Assembly (NCBI RefSeq): GCF_014201505.1
Contig: NZ_JACHEO010000001.1
Span: 248,001 to 312,000, forward strand
DNA length: 64,000 bases
Direction: 5' to 3'
Origin: Desulfoprunum benzoelyticum
Lineage (GTDB): Bacteria; Desulfobacterota; Desulfobulbia; Desulfobulbales; Desulfocapsaceae
Below are positions 1 through 9,630 of the stretch, piece by piece. Position numbers and translations under genes: made by a program. How positions within the stretch are numbered: the first letter of the stretch is position 1; each line of letters starts with the position of its first letter. The notes beneath the pieces were generated by a model. That model did no database searches. It was not told the origin of the DNA and saw only the letters and a list, made by a program, of their open reading frames with translations.

Positions 1-31
1 AATAACGTCTCGCCAACTGCCAGGAAAGAAC

Positions 32-514
32 ATGCAACAACAGGATCGTTTTCACATCGTGCTCGTCGAACCGGAAATCCCACCCAACACCGGCTCGATC
101 GCCCGTCTGTGCGGAGCCACGGACTCCGTCCTGCACCTCGTGCACCCACTCGGCTTTTCCACCTCCGACAAACATCTCAAGCGGGCCGGCCTTGATTACT
201 GGGAACATGTCAATATCGTCCATTGGGACAACCTGGACGCGTTTCTCCGGGCCCAGGATGAGCGCCGACTCTTTTTCTTTACGACCAAGGTCAAAAGGTC
301 GTATATTGAAGCCTCATTCCAACCTGGGGATTATCTCATATTCGGCAGGGAGACCAAGGGCTTGCCGGAGGAAATTCTCTCGTTGTACAATGACCGTTGC
401 TACACCGTGCCGATGAGAAACTCAAATATTCGCAGCCTCAACCTTGCAATGACCGCCGGCATTGTCTTATATGAGGCGATCCGTCAGATAGGCCTGCACG
501 GAGAGTGCCTCTGA
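32..514 (+). CDS. trmL: tRNA (cytidine(34)-2'-O)-methyltransferase TrmL
   Basis: SPOUT-class RNA methyltransferase of 160 residues, the usual length for TrmL, which 2'-O-methylates the wobble base of certain leucine tRNAs using S-adenosylmethionine. All three SPOUT motifs are visible: NTGSIARLC near residue 20 (motif 1), FGRETKGLPEE near residue 105 (motif 2) and the knotted C-terminal motif IRSLNLAMTAGIVLYEA near residue 134 (motif 3). The ATG follows an AGGAAAG ribosome binding site. It stands before serC on the same strand, about 70 bases apart, with no obvious functional link. Family assignment is secure; that it acts on tRNA position 34 rather than another position follows from family knowledge. 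Confidence 0.93.
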   Translation: MQQQDRFHIVLVEPEIPPNTGSIARLCGATDSVLHLVHPLGFSTSDKHLKRAGLDYWEHVNIVHWDNLDAFLRAQDERRLFFFTTKVKRSYIEASFQPGDYLIFGRETKGLPEEILSLYNDRCYTVPMRNSNIRSLNLAMTAGIVLYEAIRQIGLHGECL

Positions 515-582
515 GTACACTGTTTCCGTCAGCAGTGCAACATCATCCCCCTTCACCATTATTTATCAAAGGAGATATATCC

Positions 583-1668
583 ATGGTCGAGCGTGCTTTT
601 AATTTCAGTCCCGGTCCTGCCGTCCTTCCCTACGAGGTGCTGGAGCAGGCCTCCCGTGACGTTGTCAACTTTCAGGGCCTGGGCATGGGGCTTATCGAAG
701 TAAGCCATCGATCGAAGCCGTTTATCGCGGTTATGGATGAGGCCGAGGCCCTGTTGCGTGAACTGATGGGGATTCCTGAGAACTACAAGGTGCTGTTCCT
801 CCAGGGCGGCGCCTCGAGCCAGTTTTTCATGGTGCCGATGAATCTTCTCGGCCCCGGCAAGAAGGCCACCTACCTCAATACCGGAACCTGGTCGAAGAAG
901 GCGATCAAGGAGGCCAAGCTGTTCGGCGAGGTCGATGTCGCCTATTCGAGCGAGGACAGCAAGTTCGTCCGGGTGCCGGCGCAGAACGAGTATACGGTCA
1001 GCGCGGACTCGGAATACCTCTACCTTGTCTCCAACAACACCATCTATGGCACCGCCTTTCCTGAGTTTCCGGTGGTCGACACAATGCTGATCAGCGATAT
1101 GTCCTCGGACATTCTTTCCCGCCAGTTCGACGTCAGTCGCTTCGGCCTGATCTTTGCCGGCGCCCAGAAGAACCTCGGACCAGCCGGGGTCACGGTCGTC
1201 GTCATCAGGGAAGACCTGCTCGATCGCGCCCCGGCCACCACCCCGACCATGCTGAACTACAAGACCCACGCCGAAAAAGGATCGATGTTCAACACCCCGC
1301 CCTGCTTCGCGGTCTATGTCGTCGGCCTGGTGTTGAAGTGGCTGAAAAAAATCGGCGGCGTGCCGGCGATCGAGAAGATCAACCGCGAAAAGGCGGCCAT
1401 GCTCTACGCCAAGATCGACGAGAGCGGCTACTACCGCGGCCATGCCGAACCGGCCTCGCGGTCGCTGATGAACGTCACCTTCAACCTTGCCACCCCGGAA
1501 CTCGAGGCCAAATTCATCGCCGAGGCCACCGCCATCGGATTGAACGGCCTGAAGGGCCATCGTTCGGTCGGCGGTTGTCGGGCCTCGATCTACAACGCCT
1601 TCCCCATTGAAGGGGTCGTCAAACTGGTAGAGTTCATGCGCCAATTCGAACTCGCCAATCCGGCCTGA
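583..1668 (+). CDS. serC: phosphoserine aminotransferase SerC
   Basis: PLP enzyme of 361 residues that converts 3-phosphohydroxypyruvate and glutamate to phosphoserine in serine synthesis (also used in pyridoxal phosphate synthesis). The N-terminus FNFSPGPAVLP, the phosphate-binding FLQGGASSQF near residue 72 and the PLP lysine K196 in FAGAQKNLGPAG are all present, matching E. coli K198. The frame is open further upstream to 505, but the ATG at 583 sits eight bases after AAAGGAGA and gives the family's standard N-terminus, so that start is chosen. serA, a frequent partner, is not next to it. Confidence 0.95.
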   Translation: MVERAFNFSPGPAVLPYEVLEQASRDVVNFQGLGMGLIEVSHRSKPFIAVMDEAEALLRELMGIPENYKVLFLQGGASSQFFMVPMNLLGPGKKATYLNTGTWSKKAIKEAKLFGEVDVAYSSEDSKFVRVPAQNEYTVSADSEYLYLVSNNTIYGTAFPEFPVVDTMLISDMSSDILSRQFDVSRFGLIFAGAQKNLGPAGVTVVVIREDLLDRAPATTPTMLNYKTHAEKGSMFNTPPCFAVYVVGLVLKWLKKIGGVPAIEKINREKAAMLYAKIDESGYYRGHAEPASRSLMNVTFNLATPELEAKFIAEATAIGLNGLKGHRSVGGCRASIYNAFPIEGVVKLVEFMRQFELANPA

Positions 1669-1682
1669 CCCATTCTTCGCTG

Positions 1683-2552
1683 ATGCACTATGAGGGAACC
1701 ATCATCCGGCCGCCCAGCGAGGCCATGTCGATCATCCTCCAGGTGACGGTCGGATGTTCCTATAACAAGTGCACCTTTTGCGGAGCCTTCAAAGACAAAC
1801 CGTTCAGGGTCAAGACCGAAGCGGAGATCGACGACGATCTCCGCTTCGCGGCGCAACACTGCCGGTGCCAGAACCGCGTCTTCCTCGCCGACGGCGATGC
1901 CCTCTTCCTTCCCAAACGTCGTCTGTCGGCACTGTTTGCCAGGATTCGATCGTTCCTGCCGTGGGTGAAGAAAATATCACTGTACGGCAACGCCCGCTCC
2001 ATCCGCTCGAAAACCGCCGCCGATCTCGCCACCCTCAAAGACCAGGGACTCGACCGGATCTACATGGGGCTCGAGAGCGGTTGTGACGCGGTACTTGAGC
2101 GCGTCCGCAAGGGGGAGACCGCCGCCACCATGATAAAGGCGGCACGGCGGGTCAACGACAGCGGTCTGTTCCTCTCCGTCACCACCATCCTGGGCCTGGG
2201 CGGTATCGAGTTGTCGGAGGTCCATGCCCGTCAATCCGCCGCCGTCCTCAACCGCATGGCGCCGCGCCAGGTTGCCGCCCTCACCCTGATGCCGCTGCCG
2301 AATACGCTGATCGGCCGTCAACATCAGAGCGGCCTGTTCCGTCTCCCCGACCAGCTGGGGATCCTCAGGGAACTGCAGACCCTCGTCGCCGGGCTGGAAT
2401 TGTCGCGGTCGATGTTCCACGCCAACCACGCCTCGAATTACCTGCCGATTGAAGGGGTGCTGCGCAAGGACAAGCGGAAGATCCTCACTGCCATCGAATT
2501 CGCCCTCGCCGGACAGACCCCACTGGTACCAGACAACATGAGGGCGCTGTAA
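1683..2552 (+). CDS. radical SAM protein with CX4CX2C cluster motif
   Basis: A 289-residue radical SAM enzyme. The cluster motif is GCSYNKCTFCGAF (C25, C30, C33), spaced CX4CX2C rather than the classical CX3CX2C; from memory this is typical of a COG1032-like subfamily with GCS-N-KC-FC signatures. A further radical SAM signature is YMGLESG near residue 131, for the core barrel. No B12-binding domain precedes the core. No substrate can be named. The gene lies 14 bases after serC and its stop codon overlaps the rlmN start (TAATG), so it is probably co-transcribed with rlmN. The start lacks a clear Shine-Dalgarno sequence; no better in-frame start is seen. Confidence 0.8.
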   Translation: MHYEGTIIRPPSEAMSIILQVTVGCSYNKCTFCGAFKDKPFRVKTEAEIDDDLRFAAQHCRCQNRVFLADGDALFLPKRRLSALFARIRSFLPWVKKISLYGNARSIRSKTAADLATLKDQGLDRIYMGLESGCDAVLERVRKGETAATMIKAARRVNDSGLFLSVTTILGLGGIELSEVHARQSAAVLNRMAPRQVAALTLMPLPNTLIGRQHQSGLFRLPDQLGILRELQTLVAGLELSRSMFHANHASNYLPIEGVLRKDKRKILTAIEFALAGQTPLVPDNMRAL

Positions 2553-3625
2553 TGGAAATGCGAACCGATCTGCGCAATCTCGACCAGCAGGGGCTGATCA
2601 GATTTGTCGAGGAGCTCGGACAACCGGCCTTTCGCGGCCGGCAGATGATGCCCTGGCTCTATCGCCCTGGGATCACCGACATCGAGGAGATGACCGACCT
2701 CGCCAAGGACTTCCGGCGGATTGTCGCCGAGCATGCCTACATCTCGCGGTTCGATGACCCGATTGTCGAAAGGGCGATGGATGGCACGGTGAAGTTCGGC
2801 TTCCGCCTTCACGACAACAACATCATCGAGTCGGTGCTGATCCCCGAGCCGGACCGCAACACCCTCTGCATCTCCTCCCAGGTCGGCTGCGCGATGCACT
2901 GCGCCTTCTGCCTGACCGGGACCATGGGCATTATCAGGAACCTCTCCCCGGCCGAGATCGTCAACCAGGTCTGTGCCGCCCGCGATCATCTGCTCGCCGA
3001 ACCGGCGGCGACCCTGATGAGCCCCCGGGCGGTGACCAACCTGGTGTACATGGGGATGGGCGAACCGCTCAACAACCTCGAAAATGTCCTGACCTCCCTC
3101 TCCATCCTGACCGAGCAGAAGGGGCTCGACCTGACCGGCCGTCGCATCACCGTCTCGACCTGCGGCATCGTCCCGAAGATGCACGCGCTCGGCGAGCGTT
3201 CCACCGCCAATCTGGCGGTGTCGCTCCATGCCGTCGATGACGAGACCCGGAACAGGCTGATGCCGGTGAACCGGATCTATCCCCTCGATGATCTGTTCGA
3301 GGCCTGCCGCACCTATCCGATGCCGAAACGGCGCCGGATCATGTTTGAATACCTGATGCTCGACGGGATCAACGATTCCGCCGCCGAGGCCCGGGAACTG
3401 GCGCGGCGGCTGCGCCTGATCCCCTGCAAGATCAACCTTCTCCCGTACAACAATTGTCCCGACCTCCCCTATCGCAGTTCCCCGATGGAAAAGATCCTGG
3501 CCTTTCAGAAGACCCTGATGGATGCCAATTATTCGGTTTTCATCCGCAGTAGTCGCGGTGCCGATATTCTCGCCGCCTGCGGCCAGCTTGCCGGCGAGCG
3601 CAACCCGAACCAGAGGAGCGCATGA
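2552..3625 (+). CDS. rlmN: 23S rRNA (A2503-C2)/tRNA (A37-C2) methyltransferase RlmN
   Basis: Radical SAM methyltransferase of 357 residues that makes 2-methyladenosine at 23S rRNA A2503 and in some tRNAs. The cluster cysteines C113, C117 and C120 lie in GCAMHCAFCLTG (CX3CX2C), and the second catalytic cysteine is in the C-terminal ILAACGQL, so the two-cysteine mechanism looks intact. The GMGEPLNN motif near residue 170 is also present. The ATG overlaps the stop of the preceding radical SAM gene by one base; a second ATG two codons on is an alternative. The 3' end overlaps the next gene in an ATGA junction, which suggests translational coupling. Confidence 0.95.
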   Translation: MEMRTDLRNLDQQGLIRFVEELGQPAFRGRQMMPWLYRPGITDIEEMTDLAKDFRRIVAEHAYISRFDDPIVERAMDGTVKFGFRLHDNNIIESVLIPEPDRNTLCISSQVGCAMHCAFCLTGTMGIIRNLSPAEIVNQVCAARDHLLAEPAATLMSPRAVTNLVYMGMGEPLNNLENVLTSLSILTEQKGLDLTGRRITVSTCGIVPKMHALGERSTANLAVSLHAVDDETRNRLMPVNRIYPLDDLFEACRTYPMPKRRRIMFEYLMLDGINDSAAEARELARRLRLIPCKINLLPYNNCPDLPYRSSPMEKILAFQKTLMDANYSVFIRSSRGADILAACGQLAGERNPNQRSA

Positions 3626-4362
3626 TGCCGGAACTGAACGATACCCTTGCCTGGGAGTATCTGGAGAAAAGCAGCCACGACAGGGCGACCATCAGGCATC
3701 GCCGTCGGGTGCAGATCGCTGAAACCGCCTCCTACAAAAACTATCCCGAGGCGGTCAAGATCGAACTGCCGCTGGACTGGTCGCTCCAGGGAGCACGACT
3801 GCAATCGCTGCTGCAGCAACGGCGCTCACTGCGTCGCTACCACGCGTCCAACGGGCTGAATTTGAACGAGGTTTCGTTTCTGCTGTGGGCCTCTCAGGGG
3901 ATCACCGCGAAGATGGGCGGGCATCTGCTGCGGACCGCGCCGTCGGCCGGGGCCCTGTATCCAATCGAGACCTACCTGGTGATCGAAAAAGTTGCCGACC
4001 TGAGCCCCGGCCTCTATCATTTCGATGTCGGGCGGTTTCAGCTGGAACGGCTTGTCCCTGAGGTGCGCGGCAAGGATGCCGCCCGTGTCTGCCTCAACCA
4101 GGACTTCATCGCCGAGGCCAACCTGACCTTTTTATGGACGGCGATCTTCCGGCGCTCGATGGCCAAATACGGGGAACGCGGTTTCCGATACCTCTTTCTC
4201 GATGCCGGCCATATCTGCCAGAACCTGCTGCTGGCGGCGGAAGCGATCGGGTGCGGCGGCTGTCCGATCGCCGCCTTTTACGATCAGGAGGCCAATCGCC
4301 TGCTCGGACTCGACGACCGCAACGAGCGGTTGCTGTACGCCGCCAGCATCGGCAGAAAATAA
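3622..4362 (+). CDS. SagB/ThcOx-type nitroreductase-family dehydrogenase
   Basis: FMN oxidoreductase-like protein of 246 residues. It has the nitroreductase FMN-contact motif RRSLRRYH near residue 68, the SagB-type TAPSAGALYPIETYLV near residue 107, and a C-terminal segment (AGHICQNLLLAAEAIGCGGCPIAAF) typical of SagB-like members. SagB proteins act in RiPP azoline oxidation, but no YcaO cyclodehydratase or precursor peptide lies nearby, so a general flavin reductase role is equally possible. The ATG is in an ATGA overlap with the rlmN stop and is preceded by GAGGAG. It is the last gene of the short plus-strand run. Confidence 0.8.
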   Translation: MMPELNDTLAWEYLEKSSHDRATIRHRRRVQIAETASYKNYPEAVKIELPLDWSLQGARLQSLLQQRRSLRRYHASNGLNLNEVSFLLWASQGITAKMGGHLLRTAPSAGALYPIETYLVIEKVADLSPGLYHFDVGRFQLERLVPEVRGKDAARVCLNQDFIAEANLTFLWTAIFRRSMAKYGERGFRYLFLDAGHICQNLLLAAEAIGCGGCPIAAFYDQEANRLLGLDDRNERLLYAASIGRK

Positions 4363-4449
4363 ACCCGGATTTTCAAGACGATCCACCGCATATATCATCT
4401 GATGGTCGAGTTCCCGTTTCGTCCGGAACCGCGGCAACATTGGATATTG

Positions 4450-4478
4450 CGGCGGCATGCCGCCGGCCGGTCCGGCCC
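4450..4478. terminator. GC-rich hairpins between convergent genes
   Basis: CGGCGGC and GCCGCCG arms (4450-4465, two-base centre) are followed at once by a second GGCCGG/CCGGCC inverted repeat. The site lies between the convergent SagB-like gene and the DUF445 gene. There is no T-tract on either strand, so it is not a classical intrinsic terminator; it could slow polymerase or stabilise 3' ends. Confidence 0.3.
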
Positions 4479-4497
4479 TGGTCACCGTCAGGAAACG

Positions 4498-6105
4498 TCA
4501 GAGGGTGACTACGATATTGATGCAGCCGATCAGAAAGCCCAGGATTGCCCCGAACAGGTTGATATACTTGAACTGCTCCTCCATGATCGAGAGCAGCAGG
4601 CGTTCCAGGCGCAGCAGGTCGAGAGAGTTGATCTTCTCGGCGACGATCTGCCTGATCTTGAGAGAACCGACCAGTCCCGGGACCTCCATCGCCAGCATGT
4701 CGGACAGCATGGTCCGGATCGAGTTGCAGATCCCGTCACGGACATCGACCGGCAACAGGCTCGAAAGTCTACCGATCGGTCGGTTGAGGAGGGCGGTGAG
4801 CATGATTTCGATCATCGAATCCAGGGTGGCGAGGGTTTCCTTGCTGCGCAGCAAGGCCGTCCCCTCCTCCTTGAGCCACGATTTTCCAGTCTCGAGTCCC
4901 GCTTGGCCGACGAAGTCGACAATCGCCCCCCGGACCGAGAGCTGGCCGCTATCGATCGCGGTCTCGATATTGGTCTTCAGCATCGATGACAAGGCAATGT
5001 GGAACTCTTTTTCCCGCAGCAAGGGCATCATCCGTTCAGCCAGACCGTGGCAGAAGCGTTCGATCTTTTCATCGTCCTCGAGGGTGACGAAGGAACGGAC
5101 CGGCTTGTCGAACAGCGCCCAGCAACGGTCGGCGAGGACCTCGGCCACTCTGGTGCGAAGATCTTCACTCTGGAGCCAGGCGGCAATATCGTCTTCCTTG
5201 GCAATGAGATACTCACGGATCTTCTGCTCCACCGTTTCCATCTTCAGAAAGCCGCGGGCCATGGCCGCCATCGGCCCCAGCGAGGCGATGAAGCTTTCCA
5301 CCCCCTCTCTTGCCCCCTGAACGACGCGGTCACGAAGATCCGGTTCCTGCAGCATGGTTGCAAGACGTAACAGCAGCCCCGGGGTTTCCTGTCTGACCAG
5401 CGTGACAATCGTCTCCTGCAACGGCGGCGGCAGGACATCCCGCAGGAGCTTGTCCTGGCTGATAATCCCGTAGATTTTATGCTGCAGAAACTCCTCGAGC
5501 CACTGCTCCATCGCCGAACCCGACAGCATCCTGGCCAGGCTTTCCTCGACGAAGCGGTACGTCGTTTCACGCTCTTTTCCTGCGAAGACATCCCCTATGT
5601 CGCGGCCAAGAAAGTGCTCCATCCGTTTGTCGAGCGAAGCGGCGACCCTAGCGGCGAACTCCGGCGATTGAACGAAGACATGGACATGATCCTTGACCTG
5701 GAATCTGATGGTCTTGACGGCGATGTCGAAATACACCTGGAATTTCCGCGGGATGATCGATGCAACGGGGCCGAGATCGCGGTGCAGCAGGCTGCCGACC
5801 CGATCCTCGATCAGGGTCTGGAGGTGGCGCTGGAAGGACGGCTGGGTCAGGGCATGACCGATCTCCCGGCTGGTCAGGAGATGGTCGCCGACCATCTCCC
5901 CCATATTGGCGGCGAGCTCACGCCGTTTCGCCGGAATGACGCCGGGAGTCATCGGCACCCGGATACCGAGAATACGCCAGGGCCTCAGCGGCCTGAACAG
6001 CATCTTGATCGCGACCTTGTTGGTGACATAACCGATAAAGGCCCCCAGCAGCGGCGGGGCAACGTATTGAAGGTAGGGCGGCAAGTCAACGGCAGGCAAG
6101 GGCAT
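4498..6105 (-). CDS. DUF445 family membrane-associated protein
   Basis: Protein of 535 residues of the DUF445 family. The N-terminus has a hydrophobic segment, PPLLGAFIGYVTNKVAIKML, followed by FRP..PW..LG..VP.TPGVIPAKR, the recognisable family signature, and then a long helical region; the C-terminus ends in a second hydrophobic segment (LFGAILGFLIGCINIVV). This suggests a protein held in the inner membrane at both ends. Function is unknown. The ATG at 6105 is preceded by GGAG and is preferred to an upstream in-frame TTG. The start overlaps the end of gph, so the two are likely co-transcribed from upstream of gph. Confidence 0.85.
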   Translation of the reverse strand: MPLPAVDLPPYLQYVAPPLLGAFIGYVTNKVAIKMLFRPLRPWRILGIRVPMTPGVIPAKRRELAANMGEMVGDHLLTSREIGHALTQPSFQRHLQTLIEDRVGSLLHRDLGPVASIIPRKFQVYFDIAVKTIRFQVKDHVHVFVQSPEFAARVAASLDKRMEHFLGRDIGDVFAGKERETTYRFVEESLARMLSGSAMEQWLEEFLQHKIYGIISQDKLLRDVLPPPLQETIVTLVRQETPGLLLRLATMLQEPDLRDRVVQGAREGVESFIASLGPMAAMARGFLKMETVEQKIREYLIAKEDDIAAWLQSEDLRTRVAEVLADRCWALFDKPVRSFVTLEDDEKIERFCHGLAERMMPLLREKEFHIALSSMLKTNIETAIDSGQLSVRGAIVDFVGQAGLETGKSWLKEEGTALLRSKETLATLDSMIEIMLTALLNRPIGRLSSLLPVDVRDGICNSIRTMLSDMLAMEVPGLVGSLKIRQIVAEKINSLDLLRLERLLLSIMEEQFKYINLFGAILGFLIGCINIVVTL

Positions 6106-6745
6106 GTTCGACAATCTCCATTGGATCGCTGACGATCAAGTCAGCATGATGTTCCTGCAGTTCCCGACGATCGCGGAATCCCCACAGGACCCCGATGGTG
6201 AACATTCCCGCCGACCTGCCGGTCTCCATGTCGACGGCGGTATCGCCGACATACAGGCATTCGGCAGGCTCAACGTTCAGCAGTGCGGCGATTTCCAGGG
6301 CTCCGGCGGGACTGGGTTTCTTCTCGATTCCGGGACGCTGGCCGAATACGGCATCGAACTGCTGCGCCGGGAAGAAAAATCGAATAAACTCGCGGGTGAA
6401 TTCATGGGGCTTGTTGGACAGTACGGCGAGCTTCAGACCGGCATTTTGCAGGCCGGACAACATAGCATGGATTCCGGGATAAGGGCAACTGTTTCTCTGC
6501 CATCTGGCGGCATAGGTCTGGGTGAAATCGGCAAGACATCGCGCACTCTCGGTTTCCGGAAGTGAAGGCGGAACGATCCTGCGGATCAGGGTCGCCATGC
6601 CGTCGCCGACAAAATACCGGTAGGCCGCGACGGGATGCTGCGGATAGCCGCAAGCTGCGAGCATCTCGTTGGCGGTATCGGCCAGATCCTGCAGGGAGTC
6701 GACCAGGGTGCCGTCCAGGTCGAAAACTGCGGTTCGATATACCAT
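6086..6745 (-). CDS. gph: phosphoglycolate phosphatase (HAD family)
   Basis: HAD-superfamily hydrolase of 219 residues. It has the catalytic motif I DLDGTLVDS near residue 9, motif II LSNKPHE near residue 112, a conserved lysine in IEKKPSP, and motif III YVGDTAVDMETG, so it is complete. The helical cap between motifs I and II is of the phosphoglycolate phosphatase type (C1 cap). It probably removes phosphate from 2-phosphoglycolate, though HAD substrate calls from sequence are uncertain. The ATG at 6745 has GGGGAG eight bases upstream and matches the family start; the frame is open for 53 more codons upstream, which are rejected. It overlaps the DUF445 gene by about 20 bases. Confidence 0.85.
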   Translation of the reverse strand: MVYRTAVFDLDGTLVDSLQDLADTANEMLAACGYPQHPVAAYRYFVGDGMATLIRRIVPPSLPETESARCLADFTQTYAARWQRNSCPYPGIHAMLSGLQNAGLKLAVLSNKPHEFTREFIRFFFPAQQFDAVFGQRPGIEKKPSPAGALEIAALLNVEPAECLYVGDTAVDMETGRSAGMFTIGVLWGFRDRRELQEHHADLIVSDPMEIVEHALACR

Positions 6746-6944
6746 GGATAAATCTCCCCAGTTGAAGGAAATTCCCGGACACCCATGCCCGGGCAGTTCA
6801 TTCCGTCTGTGGTTTCGCATATGCAAAACTGCTCCAATATAACGGAAACCTGAGGAAATAGTCCTTTCTTTTTTAAAGCGATCATATACAATTGATGAGG
6901 TCAACGTGGCATTTCAACCAGGTCTTTTCCCGTAGAGGTGCGCT

Positions 6945-7592
6945 ATGTGGTTTGTCAGGTTTGTGTCGTCATCGATTGGCAAAAAATTGATCATGGGATC
7001 GACGGGGCTGCTGCTGCTGCTCTTTCTCTGCTCTCACGCCGCCGGCAATGCCACGATCTACATGGGCAGCGAGGTCTTTCAGAGCTATGCCGACGAGCTG
7101 CACAGCCACCCGCTGATTGTCCTCGTTTTCAGCACCATCGTGTTGTTGCTCTTCGTCATTCATATCGCTTTCGGGCTCTACCTCTTCTTTGAAAACCGTC
7201 TCGTCACCCCTTCACGGTATGCGGTGGACAAAAAACAGGCGAAGAATGCGTTTGCCGCCAACACCATGCCCTATACCGGGCTTCTCATCCTGTTGTTCGT
7301 CCTGGTCCATGTCTTCGGTTTCACCTTCTCGCCGGAGGAGATCCCGATCAGCGTGACGGTCAAGTCGGCCCTCAGCGGCATATTCTACGGGATGTTCTAC
7401 CTCTTCTCCTTCGCCGTTCTGGCGGTCCATCTCAGCCACGGCTTCTGGAGCATGCTGCAGACGTTCGGTGTCAATCACCCGCGATACAACATCCTGATCG
7501 CCCGGTTGACCTATATTATCCCGGCTTTTTTCCTCCTGCTCTTCGGAGGTATTCCCCTGTACTTCATGTCCGGTGCAGGCGCTTCGTTCTAA
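6945..7592 (+). CDS. sdhC: succinate dehydrogenase/fumarate reductase cytochrome b subunit
   Basis: Integral membrane subunit of 215 residues with five predicted membrane helices (about residues 18-36, 57-82, 109-128, 145-170, 187-208). Histidines suited to binding two b haems occur within or next to these helices (for example in FVIHIAFG, LVHVFG and AVHLSHGFW), as in the B-type dihaem enzymes of Wolinella and Bacillus. Quinone reduction or menaquinol oxidation takes place here. It leads the sdhCAB operon; GAGGTG lies just before the ATG. Direction of the enzyme in the cell (succinate oxidation or fumarate reduction) cannot be told from sequence. Confidence 0.92.
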   Translation: MWFVRFVSSSIGKKLIMGSTGLLLLLFLCSHAAGNATIYMGSEVFQSYADELHSHPLIVLVFSTIVLLLFVIHIAFGLYLFFENRLVTPSRYAVDKKQAKNAFAANTMPYTGLLILLFVLVHVFGFTFSPEEIPISVTVKSALSGIFYGMFYLFSFAVLAVHLSHGFWSMLQTFGVNHPRYNILIARLTYIIPAFFLLLFGGIPLYFMSGAGASF

Positions 7593-7657
7593 AAGCAGCA
7601 CGTTAGCGATCTCCCCCGGCGCCCGTCGCCGCAAAATCGGTAAAATAGGATCAGACG

Positions 7658-9586
7658 ATGAAACTCGATGCCCGCATTCCTTCCGGAGATCTGGCGCAGA
7701 AATGGGATAACTACCGCTTTGCCAGCAAACTGGTAAACCCGGCGAACCGCCGGAAGTTCACGATCATTGTCGTCGGCACCGGTCTGGCCGGCGCCTCGGC
7801 CTCGGCCACCCTCGCCGAACAGGGCTACAACGTCAAGACCTTCTGCATCCAGGACAGTCCGCGCCGGGCCCATTCGATCGCCGCCCAGGGCGGGATCAAC
7901 GCCGCCAAGAACTACCAGAACGACGGCGATTCGGTGCTGCGGTTGTTCTACGATACGATCAAGGGCGGGGATTTCCGGGCCCGTGAGGCCAATGTCTACC
8001 GTCTGGCCCAGGTCAGCGGCAACATCATCGATCAGTGCGTTGCCCAGGGGGTGCCCTTTGCCCGCGAGTACGGCGGCACCCTCGCCAACCGCTCCTTCGG
8101 CGGGGCCCAGGTGTCGCGAACCTTCTACGCCCGGGGCCAGACCGGTCAGCAGTTGCTGCTCGGGGCCTACGGCGCCCTGTCGCGACAGATCCACAGCGGC
8201 AGGGTGACAATGTACAACCGCCGCGAGATGATGGATCTCGTCGTCATCGACGGCCGGGCCCGCGGCATAACGGCGCGCAATCTGATGAACGGCGAACTTG
8301 AGAGCCACGCCGCCGATGCCGTGGTCCTCGCCACCGGCGGCTACGGCAACGTCTATTTCCTCTCGACCAACGCCATGGCCTCCAATGTCACCGCCGCCTG
8401 GCGGGCCTGCAAACATGGTGCCGGCTTCGCCAACCCCTGCTTCGTCCAGATCCACCCCACCTGCATTCCCGTCCATGGCGATTACCAGTCGAAGCTGACC
8501 CTGATGAGCGAGAGTCTGCGCAACGACGGCCGGGTCTGGGTCCCGATCCAGAAAGGCGACCAGCGACCGGCGGCGGCGATCCCGGAGGCCGAACGCGACT
8601 ACTATCTCGAAAAGAAATACCCCAGTTTCGGCAACCTCGTCCCCCGTGATGTCGCCTCGCGCAACGCCAAGGAGCAGTGCGATGGCGGCAAGGGGGTCGG
8701 CAGCACCGGCCTCGCCGTCTATCTCGATTTCGCCGAGGCCATCAAACGCGACGGCGAGGCGACGATCCTGAAAAAATACGGCAACCTGTTCCAGATGTAC
8801 GAGAAGATCACCGCCGCCAATCCGCTCCACGAGCCGATGATGATCTATCCGGCGGTCCATTACACGATGGGCGGGCTGTGGGTCGATTACAACCTGATGA
8901 CCACCATCCCCGGCCTCTTCGCCCTCGGCGAGTGCAACTTCTCCGACCACGGCGCCAACCGGCTCGGGGCCAGCGCCCTGATGCAGGGGCTGGCCGACGG
9001 CTATTTCATCATCGCCACCTCGATCGCCGGTTATATCGGCGCCTCGTCGCTCCAACCGGTGGCGGCAACCGATCCGGCCTTCGACGAGTCGCGCAAGAAC
9101 GTCGCCGACCGGATCCACCGGCTGCTGCGCAACAGCATGCGGGGACCGGCCGGCAAGGTCACCGTCGACGAGGTCCACAAACAGCTCGGGCGGCTGCTCT
9201 GGGATAACTGCGGCATGGCGCGGAACAAGGCCGGTCTCGAAGCGGCCCTGGAACAGCTGCCCGCGATACGCGATCAATTCTGGAACGATGTCTACATTCC
9301 CGGCAATGCCACCGATATCAACCAGTCCCTCGAACGGGCCGGTCGGGTCGCCGATTTCCTCGAATTCGCCGAGATCATGATCCGTGACGCCCTGGCCCGG
9401 GAGGAATCGTGCGGCTGTCACCTGCGGGAGGAGAGCCAGACCGCGGAAAACGAGGCGCAACGCGACGATGCCAACTATTCCCACGTTTCGGTGTGGGAAT
9501 ACCAGGGGGAAGGCGAGCCTCCGGTCATGCACAGGGAGCCGCTGGTCTTCGACAACGTCACTCCGAGCCAGCGCAGCTACAAATAA
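7658..9586 (+). CDS. sdhA: succinate dehydrogenase/fumarate reductase flavoprotein subunit
   Basis: Flavoprotein of 642 residues, the catalytic subunit of complex II. FAD is bound by [15 protein letters not shown] (near residue 39), and H72 in [16 protein letters not shown] is the expected site of covalent FAD attachment. The dicarboxylate site is shown by [24 protein letters not shown] and [17 protein letters not shown]. Length and motifs match the B-type enzymes that carry a dihaem cytochrome b. An AGGA site precedes the ATG, 65 bases after sdhC. A 678-codon open frame on the other strand is a shadow of this high-GC gene. Confidence 0.95.
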   Translation: MKLDARIPSGDLAQKWDNYRFASKLVNPANRRKFTIIVVGTGLAGASASATLAEQGYNVKTFCIQDSPRRAHSIAAQGGINAAKNYQNDGDSVLRLFYDTIKGGDFRAREANVYRLAQVSGNIIDQCVAQGVPFAREYGGTLANRSFGGAQVSRTFYARGQTGQQLLLGAYGALSRQIHSGRVTMYNRREMMDLVVIDGRARGITARNLMNGELESHAADAVVLATGGYGNVYFLSTNAMASNVTAAWRACKHGAGFANPCFVQIHPTCIPVHGDYQSKLTLMSESLRNDGRVWVPIQKGDQRPAAAIPEAERDYYLEKKYPSFGNLVPRDVASRNAKEQCDGGKGVGSTGLAVYLDFAEAIKRDGEATILKKYGNLFQMYEKITAANPLHEPMMIYPAVHYTMGGLWVDYNLMTTIPGLFALGECNFSDHGANRLGASALMQGLADGYFIIATSIAGYIGASSLQPVAATDPAFDESRKNVADRIHRLLRNSMRGPAGKVTVDEVHKQLGRLLWDNCGMARNKAGLEAALEQLPAIRDQFWNDVYIPGNATDINQSLERAGRVADFLEFAEIMIRDALAREESCGCHLREESQTAENEAQRDDANYSHVSVWEYQGEGEPPVMHREPLVFDNVTPSQRSYK

Positions 9587-9630
9587 ACCGGGTCTCCGGC
9601 CGCCCTTTACGAGAACAATCTCCATGGAAT

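Noticed and set aside
7589..9625. 678-codon minus-strand open frame opposite sdhA
   Set aside because: Shadow of a GC-rich gene; the plus strand carries a full SdhA with all motifs.
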